This document shows positions 16,255-24,584 of a DNA stretch of 64,000 bases, in pieces. Under the pieces are notes generated by a model. That model ran no database searches, was not told the origin of the DNA, and saw only the letters and a list, made by a program, of their open reading frames with translations. A program made the translations under genes and the position numbers. Origin of the DNA: RGIG1995 sp045652425 (GTDB taxonomy: Bacteria; Bacillota; Clostridia; Oscillospirales; CAG-272). Each line of letters begins with the position of its first letter. The stretch's first letter is position 1. The stretch is from assembly GCA_045652425.1 (NCBI GenBank), contig JAZRUG010000013.1, positions 1 through 64,000 of the forward strand. Reading direction: 5' to 3'.

Positions 16255-16287
16255 ATTATACACAAACATTGTTGATTTGTCAACAAT
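16255..16287 (-). promoter_or_regulatory. degV promoter with Rex-like operator
   Basis: TTGACA (rc of 16278-16283) and TATAAT (rc of 16255-16260) have a 17-bp spacer. A perfect 8-bp inverted repeat ATTGTTGA-TTTG-TCAACAAT (16268-16287) covers the -35. Its 18-bp core is TTGTTGA-N4-TCAACAA, one symmetric base off the clostridial Rex consensus TTGTTAA-N4-TTAACAA. Confidence 0.65.
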
Positions 16288-16332
16288 ATAGTGTTAATCC
16301 CCATCTATACAAAACAAAATACTTCCAGCTTC

Positions 16333-16361
16333 TTGAATTTACCGCTGTTATGTAGTATAAT
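16333..16361 (+). promoter_or_regulatory. Promoter of the MATE gene cluster
   Basis: TTGAAT (16333-16338) and TATAAT (16356-16361), 17-bp spacer, lie 34 bp upstream of the MATE start. Confidence 0.7.
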
Positions 16362-16394
16362 ATTTGTTAATGCTTGTAAATTACGGAGTTTTTA

Positions 16395-17726
16395 ATGAAT
16401 ATACAGCTTTCGGACCACTTTACGTATAAAAAACTGTTTCTATTTACTATGCCACCTATAATGATGATGATTTTTACTTCTATCTACAGCGTTGTTGATG
16501 GCTATTTCGTTTCTAATTATATAGGCAAAACACCATTCGCCGCCCTTAACCTCATCTATCCTTTTATCATGATAATGAGCTCTGTCGGCTTTATGTTCGG
16601 CGCCGGCGGAAGCGCCCTTATCGCAAAAACTTTAGGGCAAAAACAACCAAAAAAAGCAAATATGCAGTTCTCGCTTATTGTTTATACCTCTATAGTATTA
16701 GCCATAATCTTATCTATCATTGGAATTGTTTTTATAAGGCCAATTTCTTCTTTGCTTGGCGCACAAGGGGAAATGATTGATCTATGCGTTATTTACGGAA
16801 CGATAATTCTTATAGCTCTCCCATTTTTCGTTTTGCAATTCGAATTTCAAAGTCTATTTATAACGGCAGAAAAGCCAAAACTTGGACTTTGGGCAACGAT
16901 AGCTTCAGGCGTTACAAATATGGTACTCGACTGGCTGTTTATCGCTATTTTTAATTGGGGATTGGCGGGTGCGGCTATTGCTACTGCATTAGCACAAGTT
17001 GTCGGCGGGGTTATTCCTCTTATTTATTTCGGCAGAAAAAACTCGAGTCTTCTTAAACTTTCGTCAACTCTGTTTGACAGCAGAACTCTTATAAAAACCT
17101 TTACGAACGGCTCATCGGAATTAATGTCCAATCTCTCCATGTCGCTCGTATGTATGCTGTATAATATTCAATTGCTCAAATATGCGGGGGAAAACGGTGT
17201 TTCCGCCTACGGCGTACTGATGTACGTAAGTATGATTTTTATTGCTGTCTTTATAGGTTACTCGGTCGGAACGGCACCGGTTATTAGCTTTCATTTCGGT
17301 GCTAAAAACCATGCAGAACTTAAAAACTTACTAAAAAAAAGCATATTGATTATAATAATCAGCTCGGTTCTTATGGTAATTCTCGGCGAAGTCCTCGCAA
17401 AACCGCTGTCGCTTTTGTACGTAGGATATGATAAGGAATTGCTTGAGCTTACTCGTCACAGTTTTGTTATCTATTCGTTCTCGTTTTTGTTTGCGGGATT
17501 TGCCATATTCGGCTCGTCTTTCTTTACCGCATTAAACGACGGATTAACATCGGCTGTTATTTCATTTCTGCGTACCCTCGTTTTTCAGGTTGCAGCTATA
17601 TTAATTCTTCCTTTATTGTTTGACACTGACGGTATATGGTATTCACTTATCGTCGCAGAAGTACTTGCCGTTGCCGTAACCGTTGTATTCTTATTTTTAA
17701 AAAGAAAAAAATATAAATATTGGTAA
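16395..17726 (+). CDS. MATE family efflux transporter
   Basis: This 443-aa membrane protein has 12 predicted helices in two MatE halves. Family features are the N-terminal MMMIFTSIYSVVDGYFVSNY, GAGGSALIAKTLGQ, an internal repeat of the polar motif in the second half (FIGYSVGTAPVISFHFGAK) and GLTSAVISFLRTLVFQ. MATE proteins export cationic drugs in exchange for Na+ or H+. The gene opens a forward cluster with the YbaK-type deacylase 21 nt downstream. The ribosome site is weak (TTACGGAG). The substrate is unknown. Confidence 0.93.
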   Translation: MNIQLSDHFTYKKLFLFTMPPIMMMIFTSIYSVVDGYFVSNYIGKTPFAALNLIYPFIMIMSSVGFMFGAGGSALIAKTLGQKQPKKANMQFSLIVYTSIVLAIILSIIGIVFIRPISSLLGAQGEMIDLCVIYGTIILIALPFFVLQFEFQSLFITAEKPKLGLWATIASGVTNMVLDWLFIAIFNWGLAGAAIATALAQVVGGVIPLIYFGRKNSSLLKLSSTLFDSRTLIKTFTNGSSELMSNLSMSLVCMLYNIQLLKYAGENGVSAYGVLMYVSMIFIAVFIGYSVGTAPVISFHFGAKNHAELKNLLKKSILIIIISSVLMVILGEVLAKPLSLLYVGYDKELLELTRHSFVIYSFSFLFAGFAIFGSSFFTALNDGLTSAVISFLRTLVFQVAAILILPLLFDTDGIWYSLIVAEVLAVAVTVVFLFLKRKKYKYW

Positions 17727-17747
17727 TATATATGAGAGGATTACTTT

Positions 17748-18308
17748 ATGGAAACAAAGACATTTTACGTTGATTCAACACTTTATAAGGGCAGGCCCGA
17801 AAATATATCCGAAAGACTCGAAAAAGAGGTCAGAGTGTACGACCTTCTCGACTCGCTCGGTATCAAATATGAAAGAGCAGACCACGACGCTGCCGATACT
17901 ATAGAGGACTGTGAAGAGGTAGAAAAGGTTATCGGAGTTGATATATGCAAAAACCTCTTTTTGTGCAACAGACAAATGACAAAATTCTATATGCTCATGA
18001 TGCCCGGTAAAAAGCCCTTTAAAACAAAAGACCTTTCCCAACAGATCGGAAGTGCGCGTCTTTCTTTTGCCCCTGCAGAAAAGATGCTTGAATATCTTGA
18101 CATAACACCGGGTTCTGTATCCATTATGGGCCTTGCAAACGATAAAAATATCGAAGTTCAGCTTCTTCTCGACAGAGAAATATACGAAAGTGAATTCGTA
18201 CGTTGCCACCCTTGCATAAATACCTCTACGCTTAAAATCAAAACCTCGGATATTCTTGAAAAATATCTCCCCCATATTAATCACGAACCTGTAGTTGTTG
18301 ATTTATAA
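17748..18308 (+). CDS. Prolyl-tRNA editing (YbaK/ProX) domain protein
   Basis: This 186-aa trans-editing hydrolase is of the ProX type. The motif order is RVYDLLDSLGIKYERADHD, EEVEKVIGVDICKNLFLCN, FYMLMMPGKKPFKTKDL and GSVSIMGLANDKNIEVQLLL, and it ends with CHPCINTSTLKI. Related enzymes deacylate Ala-tRNA(Pro) or similar mischarged tRNAs. The conserved catalytic lysine would be that in DICKNLF. It is a stand-alone form without the ProRS body. AGAGGA lies 8 nt before the ATG. It is 21 nt after the MATE gene, with no obvious functional tie. Confidence 0.9.
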   Translation: METKTFYVDSTLYKGRPENISERLEKEVRVYDLLDSLGIKYERADHDAADTIEDCEEVEKVIGVDICKNLFLCNRQMTKFYMLMMPGKKPFKTKDLSQQIGSARLSFAPAEKMLEYLDITPGSVSIMGLANDKNIEVQLLLDREIYESEFVRCHPCINTSTLKIKTSDILEKYLPHINHEPVVVDL

Positions 18309-18350
18309 TACTTATTACATTAGCAACACTTTTGATTGGAGAGAATAATT

Positions 18351-19205
18351 ATGAATAAGTGCAAAATAAGACTTATGTCCCACAACCTTTGGAAAAATGA
18401 CAACAACCGTCCCGAATGGGAGTCTAAAGGGCTTGACTGCTCTGCAGAAGCTCGTTATAAGGGATTTGTAAGAGTATATAAAGACCTTTTGCCCGATATT
18501 ATCGGCTGTCAGGAAATGTCAGCTCTTATGGCAGAAAAACTGATAAACGGCTGTTTGAAAGAAGGGTTAAAATACGCTCTTCTCTGGGGTAAGGATACAC
18601 CTATATTCTATCGCCCAGAAAAGTTCGAGCTTGTTGACTCCGATTATTTAATCTATCCCGAAGAAGTCCCCGGCTACAAGGGTTGCTTTAACAACTATAA
18701 AACAAAGTCTTGGAGCATCGCTGTTTTTCGCATAAAAGAAAACGGAAAGCTTTTTATCTTTGCTTCTACTCATCTTTGGTGGAAAAGCTCACAGCCGAAT
18801 AAACCAAATTATCAGCCTCATTCAGACGAAGCAAGAGTATATCAGATTAATCTGCTTATTGAAAAAATAAGATGCTATCAAGAAAAATATAACTGTCCTT
18901 CCGTAATAGTGGGCGACTTAAATGCGGGATATAATTCAAAATGCGTTCAGTCTGCTCTAAATAACGGCTATTCTCACGCACACGATATTGCAACCGAATA
19001 CGTTGATGAAAGCTCTGGTCTTCACTATTGCTTCGGCGACGGGTTTGAAAGCTATTACTATGACTATCCATTTGAAAGCGCAATTGACCATATTTTAGTT
19101 AACGGCAAAGAAAACCTTGTCGTACGCCGCTTTGAGCGCTATTCCCCAGAATACTATTTGCCCCTGTCAGACCATTCTCCTACATTTATTGATGCGGAAA
19201 TATAA
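18351..19205 (+). CDS. Endonuclease/exonuclease/phosphatase family protein
   Basis: This 284-aa metal-dependent phosphodiesterase fold protein has the EEP signatures: LMSHNLWKND (Asn), DIIGCQEMS (catalytic Glu), FIFASTHLWWKS (His), VIVGDLNAGYNSKC (Asp-x-Asn) and LPLSDHSPTFIDAE (final Asp-His). The substrate could be a nucleic acid, phosphoinositide or other phosphodiester. No signal peptide is present, so it is cytoplasmic. The ATG at 18351 has GGAGAG 9 nt upstream, better than the ATG five codons earlier. It is followed 4 nt later by the radical SAM gene. Confidence 0.9.
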   Translation: MNKCKIRLMSHNLWKNDNNRPEWESKGLDCSAEARYKGFVRVYKDLLPDIIGCQEMSALMAEKLINGCLKEGLKYALLWGKDTPIFYRPEKFELVDSDYLIYPEEVPGYKGCFNNYKTKSWSIAVFRIKENGKLFIFASTHLWWKSSQPNKPNYQPHSDEARVYQINLLIEKIRCYQEKYNCPSVIVGDLNAGYNSKCVQSALNNGYSHAHDIATEYVDESSGLHYCFGDGFESYYYDYPFESAIDHILVNGKENLVVRRFERYSPEYYLPLSDHSPTFIDAEI

Positions 19206-19209
19206 AAAT

Positions 19210-20058
19210 ATGATTAACAAAGCATATCTTGAAATAACAAATATCTGTAATCTATCTTGCTCGTTCTGTCATAAAACGCAAAGACCTTTGCGTACTTTGA
19301 GCGAAAAAGAGTTTGATTTTCTTACGGATAGATTAAAGGAAAAAATTAAATACCTATACTTTCATCTTATGGGTGAGCCGACGCTCCACCCAAATCTATC
19401 AAACTTTATTTCTACCGCAAAAACAAAAGGATTTCTACCTATAATCACCACCAATGGTTCGCTTTTGGGTGAATTGGGAGATAATATATTGCACAACGCA
19501 CCACATAAGATAAGCATATCGCTACACGCACCTGCGGCAAACGATGCCTTTGCAGATGAAAGCTACTTATCAAACTGCATTGACTTTGCGAAAAAAGCAG
19601 CCGAGAAAAAATGTTATATAGCCTTTCGTCTTTGGAATATCGGGGGAGAGGGCGAAGATGAAAACGTTGCAATTATTGAAAAACTAAAAAAAGAATTTAA
19701 AGGTGAATGGAAAGACGTTAGAAACGGTTTTGGAAAAAAACTCGCAGATTACGTCTATCTCGAATTTGCCGAAAAGTTTGATTGGCCCGATATTAATCTG
19801 ACGGAAGAAAACACAGACGATATATTCTGCTACGGTCTGCGCGACCAGATAGGCATACTTTGCGACGGAACGGTAGTTCCCTGTTGTCTTGATGCCGACG
19901 GAAATATCCCACTCGGCAACCTCTTTGAAACCGACCTTGACTCTATATTAAATTCAAAAAGGGCAAAAGATATGTATAACGGCTTTAGTCAAAGAAAAGC
20001 CGTAGAAGAACTCTGCCGTAAATGCGGTTACGCTAAAAGATTTAGTAAAAACAAATAA
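19210..20058 (+). CDS. Radical SAM protein with SPASM-like C-terminus
   Basis: This 282-aa enzyme has the CxxxCxxC motif near its start (ITNICNLSCSFCHKT, about residues 7-21). GEPTLHP, TTNGSLL and ISLHAP form the barrel that binds S-adenosylmethionine. The C-terminal cysteines (FCYGLRDQIG, VVPCCLDADG, and ELCRKCGYAKRF) suggest one auxiliary iron-sulfur cluster of SPASM or twitch type. Similar short proteins of Clostridia are annotated only as radical SAM/SPASM proteins, and no peptide substrate is visible nearby. The start at 19210 is the most likely, although its ribosome site is weak. Upstream coding sequence overlaps the EEP gene in another frame. Confidence 0.88.
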   Translation: MINKAYLEITNICNLSCSFCHKTQRPLRTLSEKEFDFLTDRLKEKIKYLYFHLMGEPTLHPNLSNFISTAKTKGFLPIITTNGSLLGELGDNILHNAPHKISISLHAPAANDAFADESYLSNCIDFAKKAAEKKCYIAFRLWNIGGEGEDENVAIIEKLKKEFKGEWKDVRNGFGKKLADYVYLEFAEKFDWPDINLTEENTDDIFCYGLRDQIGILCDGTVVPCCLDADGNIPLGNLFETDLDSILNSKRAKDMYNGFSQRKAVEELCRKCGYAKRFSKNK

Positions 20059-20093
20059 GCTTCTCTTTCAAAAATCGAAAGAGAGGCTTTTTT
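20059..20093 (+). terminator. Terminator after the radical SAM gene
   Basis: An 11-bp stem (GCTTCTCTTTC / GAAAGAGAGGC, one wobble) is followed by TTTTTT and begins at the stop codon of the forward cluster. Confidence 0.85.
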
Positions 20094-20105
20094 ATATGAG
20101 TATAC

Positions 20106-20136
20106 AAAGAAGCGTTCAAAAAATGAACGCTTCTTT
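20106..20136 (-). terminator. Terminator of the hdr-flx-frd operon
   Basis: A perfect 12-bp stem AAAGAAGCGTTC / GAACGCTTCTTT lies 18 bp beyond the stop of the last gene of the ten-gene minus-strand operon. Confidence 0.85.
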
Positions 20137-20153
20137 AAATTTAACTATGTAGG

Positions 20154-21431
20154 TTAGAACAGAATTACAATAAACTGTGAAACCAATACAACTGCAATAA
20201 GAGCAATCGGGTACGTAGCCGCATAAGCCGCTGCAACGTCTTCTGTTCCTGCTGTTGAAATCAAAGTTCCAAGCGCAGGAGTACTCGTCATACCGCCAGT
20301 AATAGAACCGAGGTTATTAAGGAGACTGAGCTTAAGTACATATTTAGCAAAGAAGAAGCCTGCAAACATAGGAATTACTGTCATAATAACTCCGTATACA
20401 AAGTACATCGGGTCAAAGTTCGCAATAAACTCTGCTCCTCCGGGAATACCTGCTGCTACAAGGAAGAGTACAAGTCCAAGCTCTCTGAACAGCTTGAGAG
20501 TCGATTGAGAAGGCATTACGTCCAATTTGCCGATTCTGCCGAAATGACCGAACACGAGTGAAGAAAGGAGACATCCGCCTGTAGTTGTAAGCGAGAAGCA
20601 AGTTCCGCTTAAACCTGCAGCAGAAAGAGGAATCTTTATTCTGCCGAGGAATACGCCAACAAGCGCTGCAAGTGCAAATGCAGCAAAGCCGTGTCCGTCG
20701 AGCTTAAGAAGATTGCCTATTACTTTCTTCTTCGAAGAACCGTCATCAACACTTGTTATCAAAGCGCGTTCTTTATCCATATCTGCTTTTGTCAATTTAG
20801 GAACAAGCTGAACGAAGAGTACTACGCCGATAACGCCAAATATGTAAGCAATACCGTGTCCTACAGACACAAGACTTGTATATTCGGGAGCAACCGTTGC
20901 TTTAGCCGCTGAAAAGGCAGGTGTTGATGTAAGAGAACCTGAAAGTAGACCAACAATCATTGCTGTAAAGCCTTCAGCGGTTTCAATCGTAGCACCGAAT
21001 CCAATTCCTTTACCGATAAATATACATGCAACCGCTGAAAGACCACCAAAAATAATTATTACCAAACCTAACAAAACGTAAGATTTAAAATTCTTCTTCA
21101 TATTACCGAAGAATTTAGGTCCTGCAATAAATCCTACCGACGTAACGAACAGGATAAGTCCCAGGCTTTCAATAATTTCAAGTGCTTTTTCAGCAAAATT
21201 AATAACTACTTCCTTGCCCTCTACGGCAGCTTTAATAGTAAGCTGTCCTTCAAGAGACTCGTAAAAGAGAGCCCCGAATACAAGCGCAATAACAAATACA
21301 CCTGCATCACCCAAGGAAACACCTTTTATTGTTATTCTTCCCAAAGCATATCCGAAAAACAATACGCCAAACACGCAAAACATTAAAAACGTAATGCCTG
21401 TTACGGGAATGACACCACCAAATAAATTCAT
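20154..21431 (-). CDS. AspT/YidE/YbjL-type carboxylate antiporter
   Basis: This 425-aa membrane protein has two homologous halves of the Asp-Al exchanger family, each with a signature turn: GLLSGSLTSTPAFSAAK (about residues 160-176) and GSITGGMTSTPALGTL (about residues 380-396). Full-length YidE/AspT proteins (about 550 aa) carry two RCK_C (TrkA-C) domains between the halves. Here only a short charged linker (TKADMDKERALITSVDDGSS) is present. AspT exchanges aspartate for alanine, and relatives move succinate or other dicarboxylates. As the last gene of the fumarate reductase operon, 16 nt after frdA-like, it most likely exchanges succinate for fumarate, malate or aspartate. The ATG at 21431 (MNLFGG) follows a GAGGTATCATACA stretch. 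Confidence 0.85.
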   Translation of the reverse strand: MNLFGGVIPVTGITFLMFCVFGVLFFGYALGRITIKGVSLGDAGVFVIALVFGALFYESLEGQLTIKAAVEGKEVVINFAEKALEIIESLGLILFVTSVGFIAGPKFFGNMKKNFKSYVLLGLVIIIFGGLSAVACIFIGKGIGFGATIETAEGFTAMIVGLLSGSLTSTPAFSAAKATVAPEYTSLVSVGHGIAYIFGVIGVVLFVQLVPKLTKADMDKERALITSVDDGSSKKKVIGNLLKLDGHGFAAFALAALVGVFLGRIKIPLSAAGLSGTCFSLTTTGGCLLSSLVFGHFGRIGKLDVMPSQSTLKLFRELGLVLFLVAAGIPGGAEFIANFDPMYFVYGVIMTVIPMFAGFFFAKYVLKLSLLNNLGSITGGMTSTPALGTLISTAGTEDVAAAYAATYPIALIAVVLVSQFIVILF

Positions 21432-21447
21432 TGTATGATACCTCGTT

Positions 21448-23046
21448 TTATTTCTTTCTTGTATAGTTAGGAAGAAGCTTCGGTGATACTGTTTCAGTAT
21501 CAATGCCTGCTTTTTCTATTTCTTTTTCAAACTTTGCAATGTGGTCAAGTGTAAGTTTGCCAACCTTTGCATCTTTAGCATTAGCGGCAGCACTCTTACC
21601 TGCAGTTCTACCAAATACGATTATATCAAGCAAAGAGTTACCCATAAGTCTGTTCTTACCGTGAATACCGCCAACAGCTTCGCCTGCAACAAAGAGGTTC
21701 TTAACGTTTGTTGTCATACAGTCTGCATCTATATCAAGACCGCCGTTCTGATAGTGAAGCGTGGGATAGATAAGGATAGGTTCTTTACGGATATCAATAC
21801 CGTACTGAGCAAACATTCTCATCATAGCGGGTATTCTTGCTTCAATAGTGCCCTCTCCGCCAATCTTTTCAATCATGGGAGTATCAAGCCATACTGCTTG
21901 ACCGTTACCTGTATCAATGCCGTTGCCTCGCTCTAAACATTCTCTGATAACAGATGCTGCAGTTACATCTCTTGTTTCAAGGGGATGCATAAATACTTCG
22001 CCGTTTGCGTTAACAAGTTTAGCACCCAAAGAACGTACCTTTTCTGTAACAAGCGCACCGAAAATCTGTTCAGGGAATGCAGCGCCCGTGGGATGATACT
22101 GAAGCGTTTCAGCATACTTAAGGTTTGCGCCAACTCTATAACCAAGTACAAGACCATCTGCCGTTGCACCATAGTGGTTAGAGGTCGGGAAGCCCTGATA
22201 GTGCATACGACCTGCGCCGCCTGTTGCAATAACAACAGTCTTTGCCTTTGCAACATAAAGTTCTTTTGTTTCCATATTCATAAGAACTGCGCCCGCAGCG
22301 TTGCCCTTATCATCAAGGATAAGCTCTATTGCCGCAGTAAAGTCAACTACGGGAATCTGACGGTTAAATACTTCATCGCGAAGAGTTCTCATAATTTCCG
22401 CACCGGAATAGTCCTTAGCAGCGTGCATTCTCTTTCTTGAAGTACCACCGCCGTGTGTGGTTATCATATTACCTTCAGCGTCTTTATCAAATTCAACGCC
22501 GAGCTTTGAAAGCCACTGAATAGCCTCGGGAGCATCACAAACGAGCTTTCTGAGAAGCTCTCTCTTAGCTGCAAAATGCCCGCCGCCAAATGCATCAACA
22601 AAGTGAATAGCGGGAGAGTCGTTGGGCTTATCAGCCGCCTGAATACCCCCTTCAGCCATCATCGTGTTTGCATCACCGATACGGAGTTTTGTTACTATCA
22701 TAACGTTTGCGCCCGCTTCGTGAGCTTCAATAGCTGCAGAAGATCCTGCACCGCCACCACCGATAACAAGTACGTCTACGTCATAATCGGGATTTTCAAG
22801 GTCAACGCTTTCTGCAGTAATCCTGCTGTGCGCCTGAAGTATTTCTGCAAGTTCATGGGGAACTCTGTCGCCCTTATTTGCACCAATCTTGAGTTCGCTG
22901 AATTCTTCTTTCTTATAGTCGGGATGGAACTGCGCAAGTAAGTCTTCTTTCTGCTGAGCCGTCATTCTTGCAGGCTCCAAAGCAATATTTTTGTCTCTTG
23001 CAGCCTCTACTGCCGCAAGGGATTTCTGAAAATTCTCTGAATACAT
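21448..23046 (-). CDS. Fumarate reductase / succinate dehydrogenase flavoprotein subunit
   Basis: This 532-aa FAD protein has a GxGxxG fold (DVLVIGGGGAGSSAAIEAHE, about residues 92-111). It has the covalent-flavin type region TMMAEGGIQAA, the substrate-loop motif THGGGTSRKRMHAAKD, active-site YHPTGAAFPEQI, and the late motifs YPTLHYQNGGL and GEAVGGIHGKNRLMGNSLLD. The arrangement matches FrdA/TfrA-like soluble enzymes rather than L-aspartate oxidase, because the iron-sulfur subunit lies directly upstream. An unusual N-terminal extension of about 85 helical residues precedes the FAD domain. No membrane anchor subunits (FrdC/D) are present. The partner operon supplies electrons from NADH through Flx/Hdr proteins. 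The reaction inferred is fumarate to succinate. Confidence 0.9.
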   Translation of the reverse strand: MYSENFQKSLAAVEAARDKNIALEPARMTAQQKEDLLAQFHPDYKKEEFSELKIGANKGDRVPHELAEILQAHSRITAESVDLENPDYDVDVLVIGGGGAGSSAAIEAHEAGANVMIVTKLRIGDANTMMAEGGIQAADKPNDSPAIHFVDAFGGGHFAAKRELLRKLVCDAPEAIQWLSKLGVEFDKDAEGNMITTHGGGTSRKRMHAAKDYSGAEIMRTLRDEVFNRQIPVVDFTAAIELILDDKGNAAGAVLMNMETKELYVAKAKTVVIATGGAGRMHYQGFPTSNHYGATADGLVLGYRVGANLKYAETLQYHPTGAAFPEQIFGALVTEKVRSLGAKLVNANGEVFMHPLETRDVTAASVIRECLERGNGIDTGNGQAVWLDTPMIEKIGGEGTIEARIPAMMRMFAQYGIDIRKEPILIYPTLHYQNGGLDIDADCMTTNVKNLFVAGEAVGGIHGKNRLMGNSLLDIIVFGRTAGKSAAANAKDAKVGKLTLDHIAKFEKEIEKAGIDTETVSPKLLPNYTRKK

Positions 23047-23062
23047 TTACTCTTCCTCCCCT

Positions 23063-23737
23063 TTATTTCTCAATCTCACGAGTATTGTAAAGTTCTTTCA
23101 TTTCTTCGATAGGTTTCTGCATAAGAGCTTCAATAAGCTCATTGAAATCGCCATCTTTGATTTCTTTTACTCTATTTTCAAGATGTTCGCAACCGGGAGC
23201 AAGATACTTACCGTTAATTCTTCTTGCAAGCATCGCAACCTGAGGATGAGAAATACCTGCAGGACATCTTGATGAACATACGCCGCACATTACGCAGTCA
23301 AAAGAAAGGTCTGCGCACTTTTCAAAATCGCCTCTCTGCGCGTAAGCTATGTACTGCATAACGTTAAGTCCCTGAGTACAACTCTTCGTACAAGCGTTAC
23401 AGCCTACACAAGCGTATATTTCGGGGTAAAGCTGCATCATAACAGCCTCTGTCGTAGGTATCTTTTCAACATCATAAACCTGTTTTACCAAGGGGAAGAA
23501 AGGCAATGTCGCAATGTACATATTGTCTTCAACCTTTGTCTGACAAGCAAGACAAGCCTTAAGCTCTCTGTCACCCTTTATACGATAGATAGTAGCACAA
23601 GCACCGCAGAAACCGTTACGGCAACCACAACCGCGTACCAACTCATAACCCGCATATTCCATAGCGGTCATAATTGTCAAGTTTTCGGGAACAGAATATT
23701 TTTTCCCGAACAGAAATATATTAACCATATTTTCCAT
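23063..23737 (-). CDS. Fumarate reductase-type iron-sulfur subunit (TfrB/SdhB-like)
   Basis: This 224-aa electron-transfer subunit has an N-terminal [2Fe-2S] ferredoxin domain (GCGCRNGFCGACATIYR then KACLAC, about residues 33-62) and two C-terminal CxxCxxxCP clusters (CVGCNACTKSCTQG and CVMCGVCSSRCPAG). Canonical FrdB has [2Fe-2S], [4Fe-4S] and [3Fe-4S]. Here both C-terminal motifs have four cysteines. The ATG at 23737 has AAAGGAG 9 nt upstream. It sits between flxA and the flavoprotein gene with gaps of 13 and 16 nt. It probably links the Flx/Hdr complex to the flavoprotein. Confidence 0.9.
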   Translation of the reverse strand: MENMVNIFLFGKKYSVPENLTIMTAMEYAGYELVRGCGCRNGFCGACATIYRIKGDRELKACLACQTKVEDNMYIATLPFFPLVKQVYDVEKIPTTEAVMMQLYPEIYACVGCNACTKSCTQGLNVMQYIAYAQRGDFEKCADLSFDCVMCGVCSSRCPAGISHPQVAMLARRINGKYLAPGCEHLENRVKEIKDGDFNELIEALMQKPIEEMKELYNTREIEK

Positions 23738-23750
23738 AACATTTTCTCCT

Positions 23751-24584
23751 TTAATACTCATCGGGCAATTCACCCAGTTCATCACAGCGGAATACAGGAC
23801 CGTCTTTGCAAACGTATTTTGCACCAACATTACATCTTCCGCACTTGCCTACACCACACTTCATACGAAGCTCAAGAGTCGTATATATCTGCTCTTTATT
23901 AAAACCGAGCTCTATAAGACCTTCAAGTGTAAACTTAATCATTATTGGGGGGCCGCATAAAACTGCTGTCTTGTTGGTGTCAAAGCCAAGTTCCTTTACG
24001 TAGTTGGGAACAAAACCAACGTGTCCGTCCCATCCTTCTTGTTCGCGGTCGATTGTCAAATATACGTTTACGCCCGCATCCTTTGACCATTCGTCGATTA
24101 TCTCTTGGTAATCAAGAAGGTCGTCTTTGCTTCTTGAACCGTAAACGATATCGATTGAACCGTATCTGTCTCTGTAATGACGGCAATAATTAATTACAGA
24201 ACGAAGAGGAGCCAAACCAACGCCGCCTGCAATAAACAGCATATTCTGTCCTGCAAATGCATCATCTACAGGGAACGGCTTACCGTAAGGACCTCTAATC
24301 GTAATCTGCTGACCAACTTCTGCCTGATGAAGCCATTCGGTAACGCAACCGCACTTCTTTATGGAAAATTCCATATATTCCGTATTGGTGGGTGATGATG
24401 TAATTGAGAACATCGCTTCACCGACACCGGGAATTGAAAGCATAGCGCACTGACCGGGCATATGGTCAAACGCCTTCTTGCCATCAGGAGTTACAACTCT
24501 GAACGTCTTAATATCGGGAGTGTCAATTCTTACGTCGGTTATAACGCCGACTTTTGGAATAAGGGTTTCATTAACGTTACTCAT
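23751..24584 (-). CDS. FlxA-like FAD/NAD(P)H-binding reductase
   Basis: This 277-aa ferredoxin-reductase-fold protein has FAD-binding PGQCAMLSIPGVGEAMFS and RGPYGKPFPVDD, NAD-binding FIAGGVGLAPLRSVINY and CGPPIMIKFTLEGL, and a C-terminal [2Fe-2S] site LRMKCGVGKCGRCNVG. It resembles the anaerobic sulfite reductase B subunit and FlxA of HdrABC-FlxABCD complexes, which oxidise NADH. No sulfite reductase catalytic subunit is present, favouring the FlxA role. It overlaps the preceding ferredoxin gene by 8 bp. It is the likely NADH entry point of the operon. Confidence 0.9.
   Translation of the reverse strand: MSNVNETLIPKVGVITDVRIDTPDIKTFRVVTPDGKKAFDHMPGQCAMLSIPGVGEAMFSITSSPTNTEYMEFSIKKCGCVTEWLHQAEVGQQITIRGPYGKPFPVDDAFAGQNMLFIAGGVGLAPLRSVINYCRHYRDRYGSIDIVYGSRSKDDLLDYQEIIDEWSKDAGVNVYLTIDREQEGWDGHVGFVPNYVKELGFDTNKTAVLCGPPIMIKFTLEGLIELGFNKEQIYTTLELRMKCGVGKCGRCNVGAKYVCKDGPVFRCDELGELPDEY

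Noticed and set aside
21448..23046. L-aspartate oxidase (NadB)
   Set aside because: An iron-sulfur subunit gene is directly upstream and no nadA or nadC is nearby.
23751..24584. Anaerobic sulfite reductase subunit B
   Set aside because: No sulfite reductase catalytic subunit is present and the HdrABC/MvhD context fits FlxA better.
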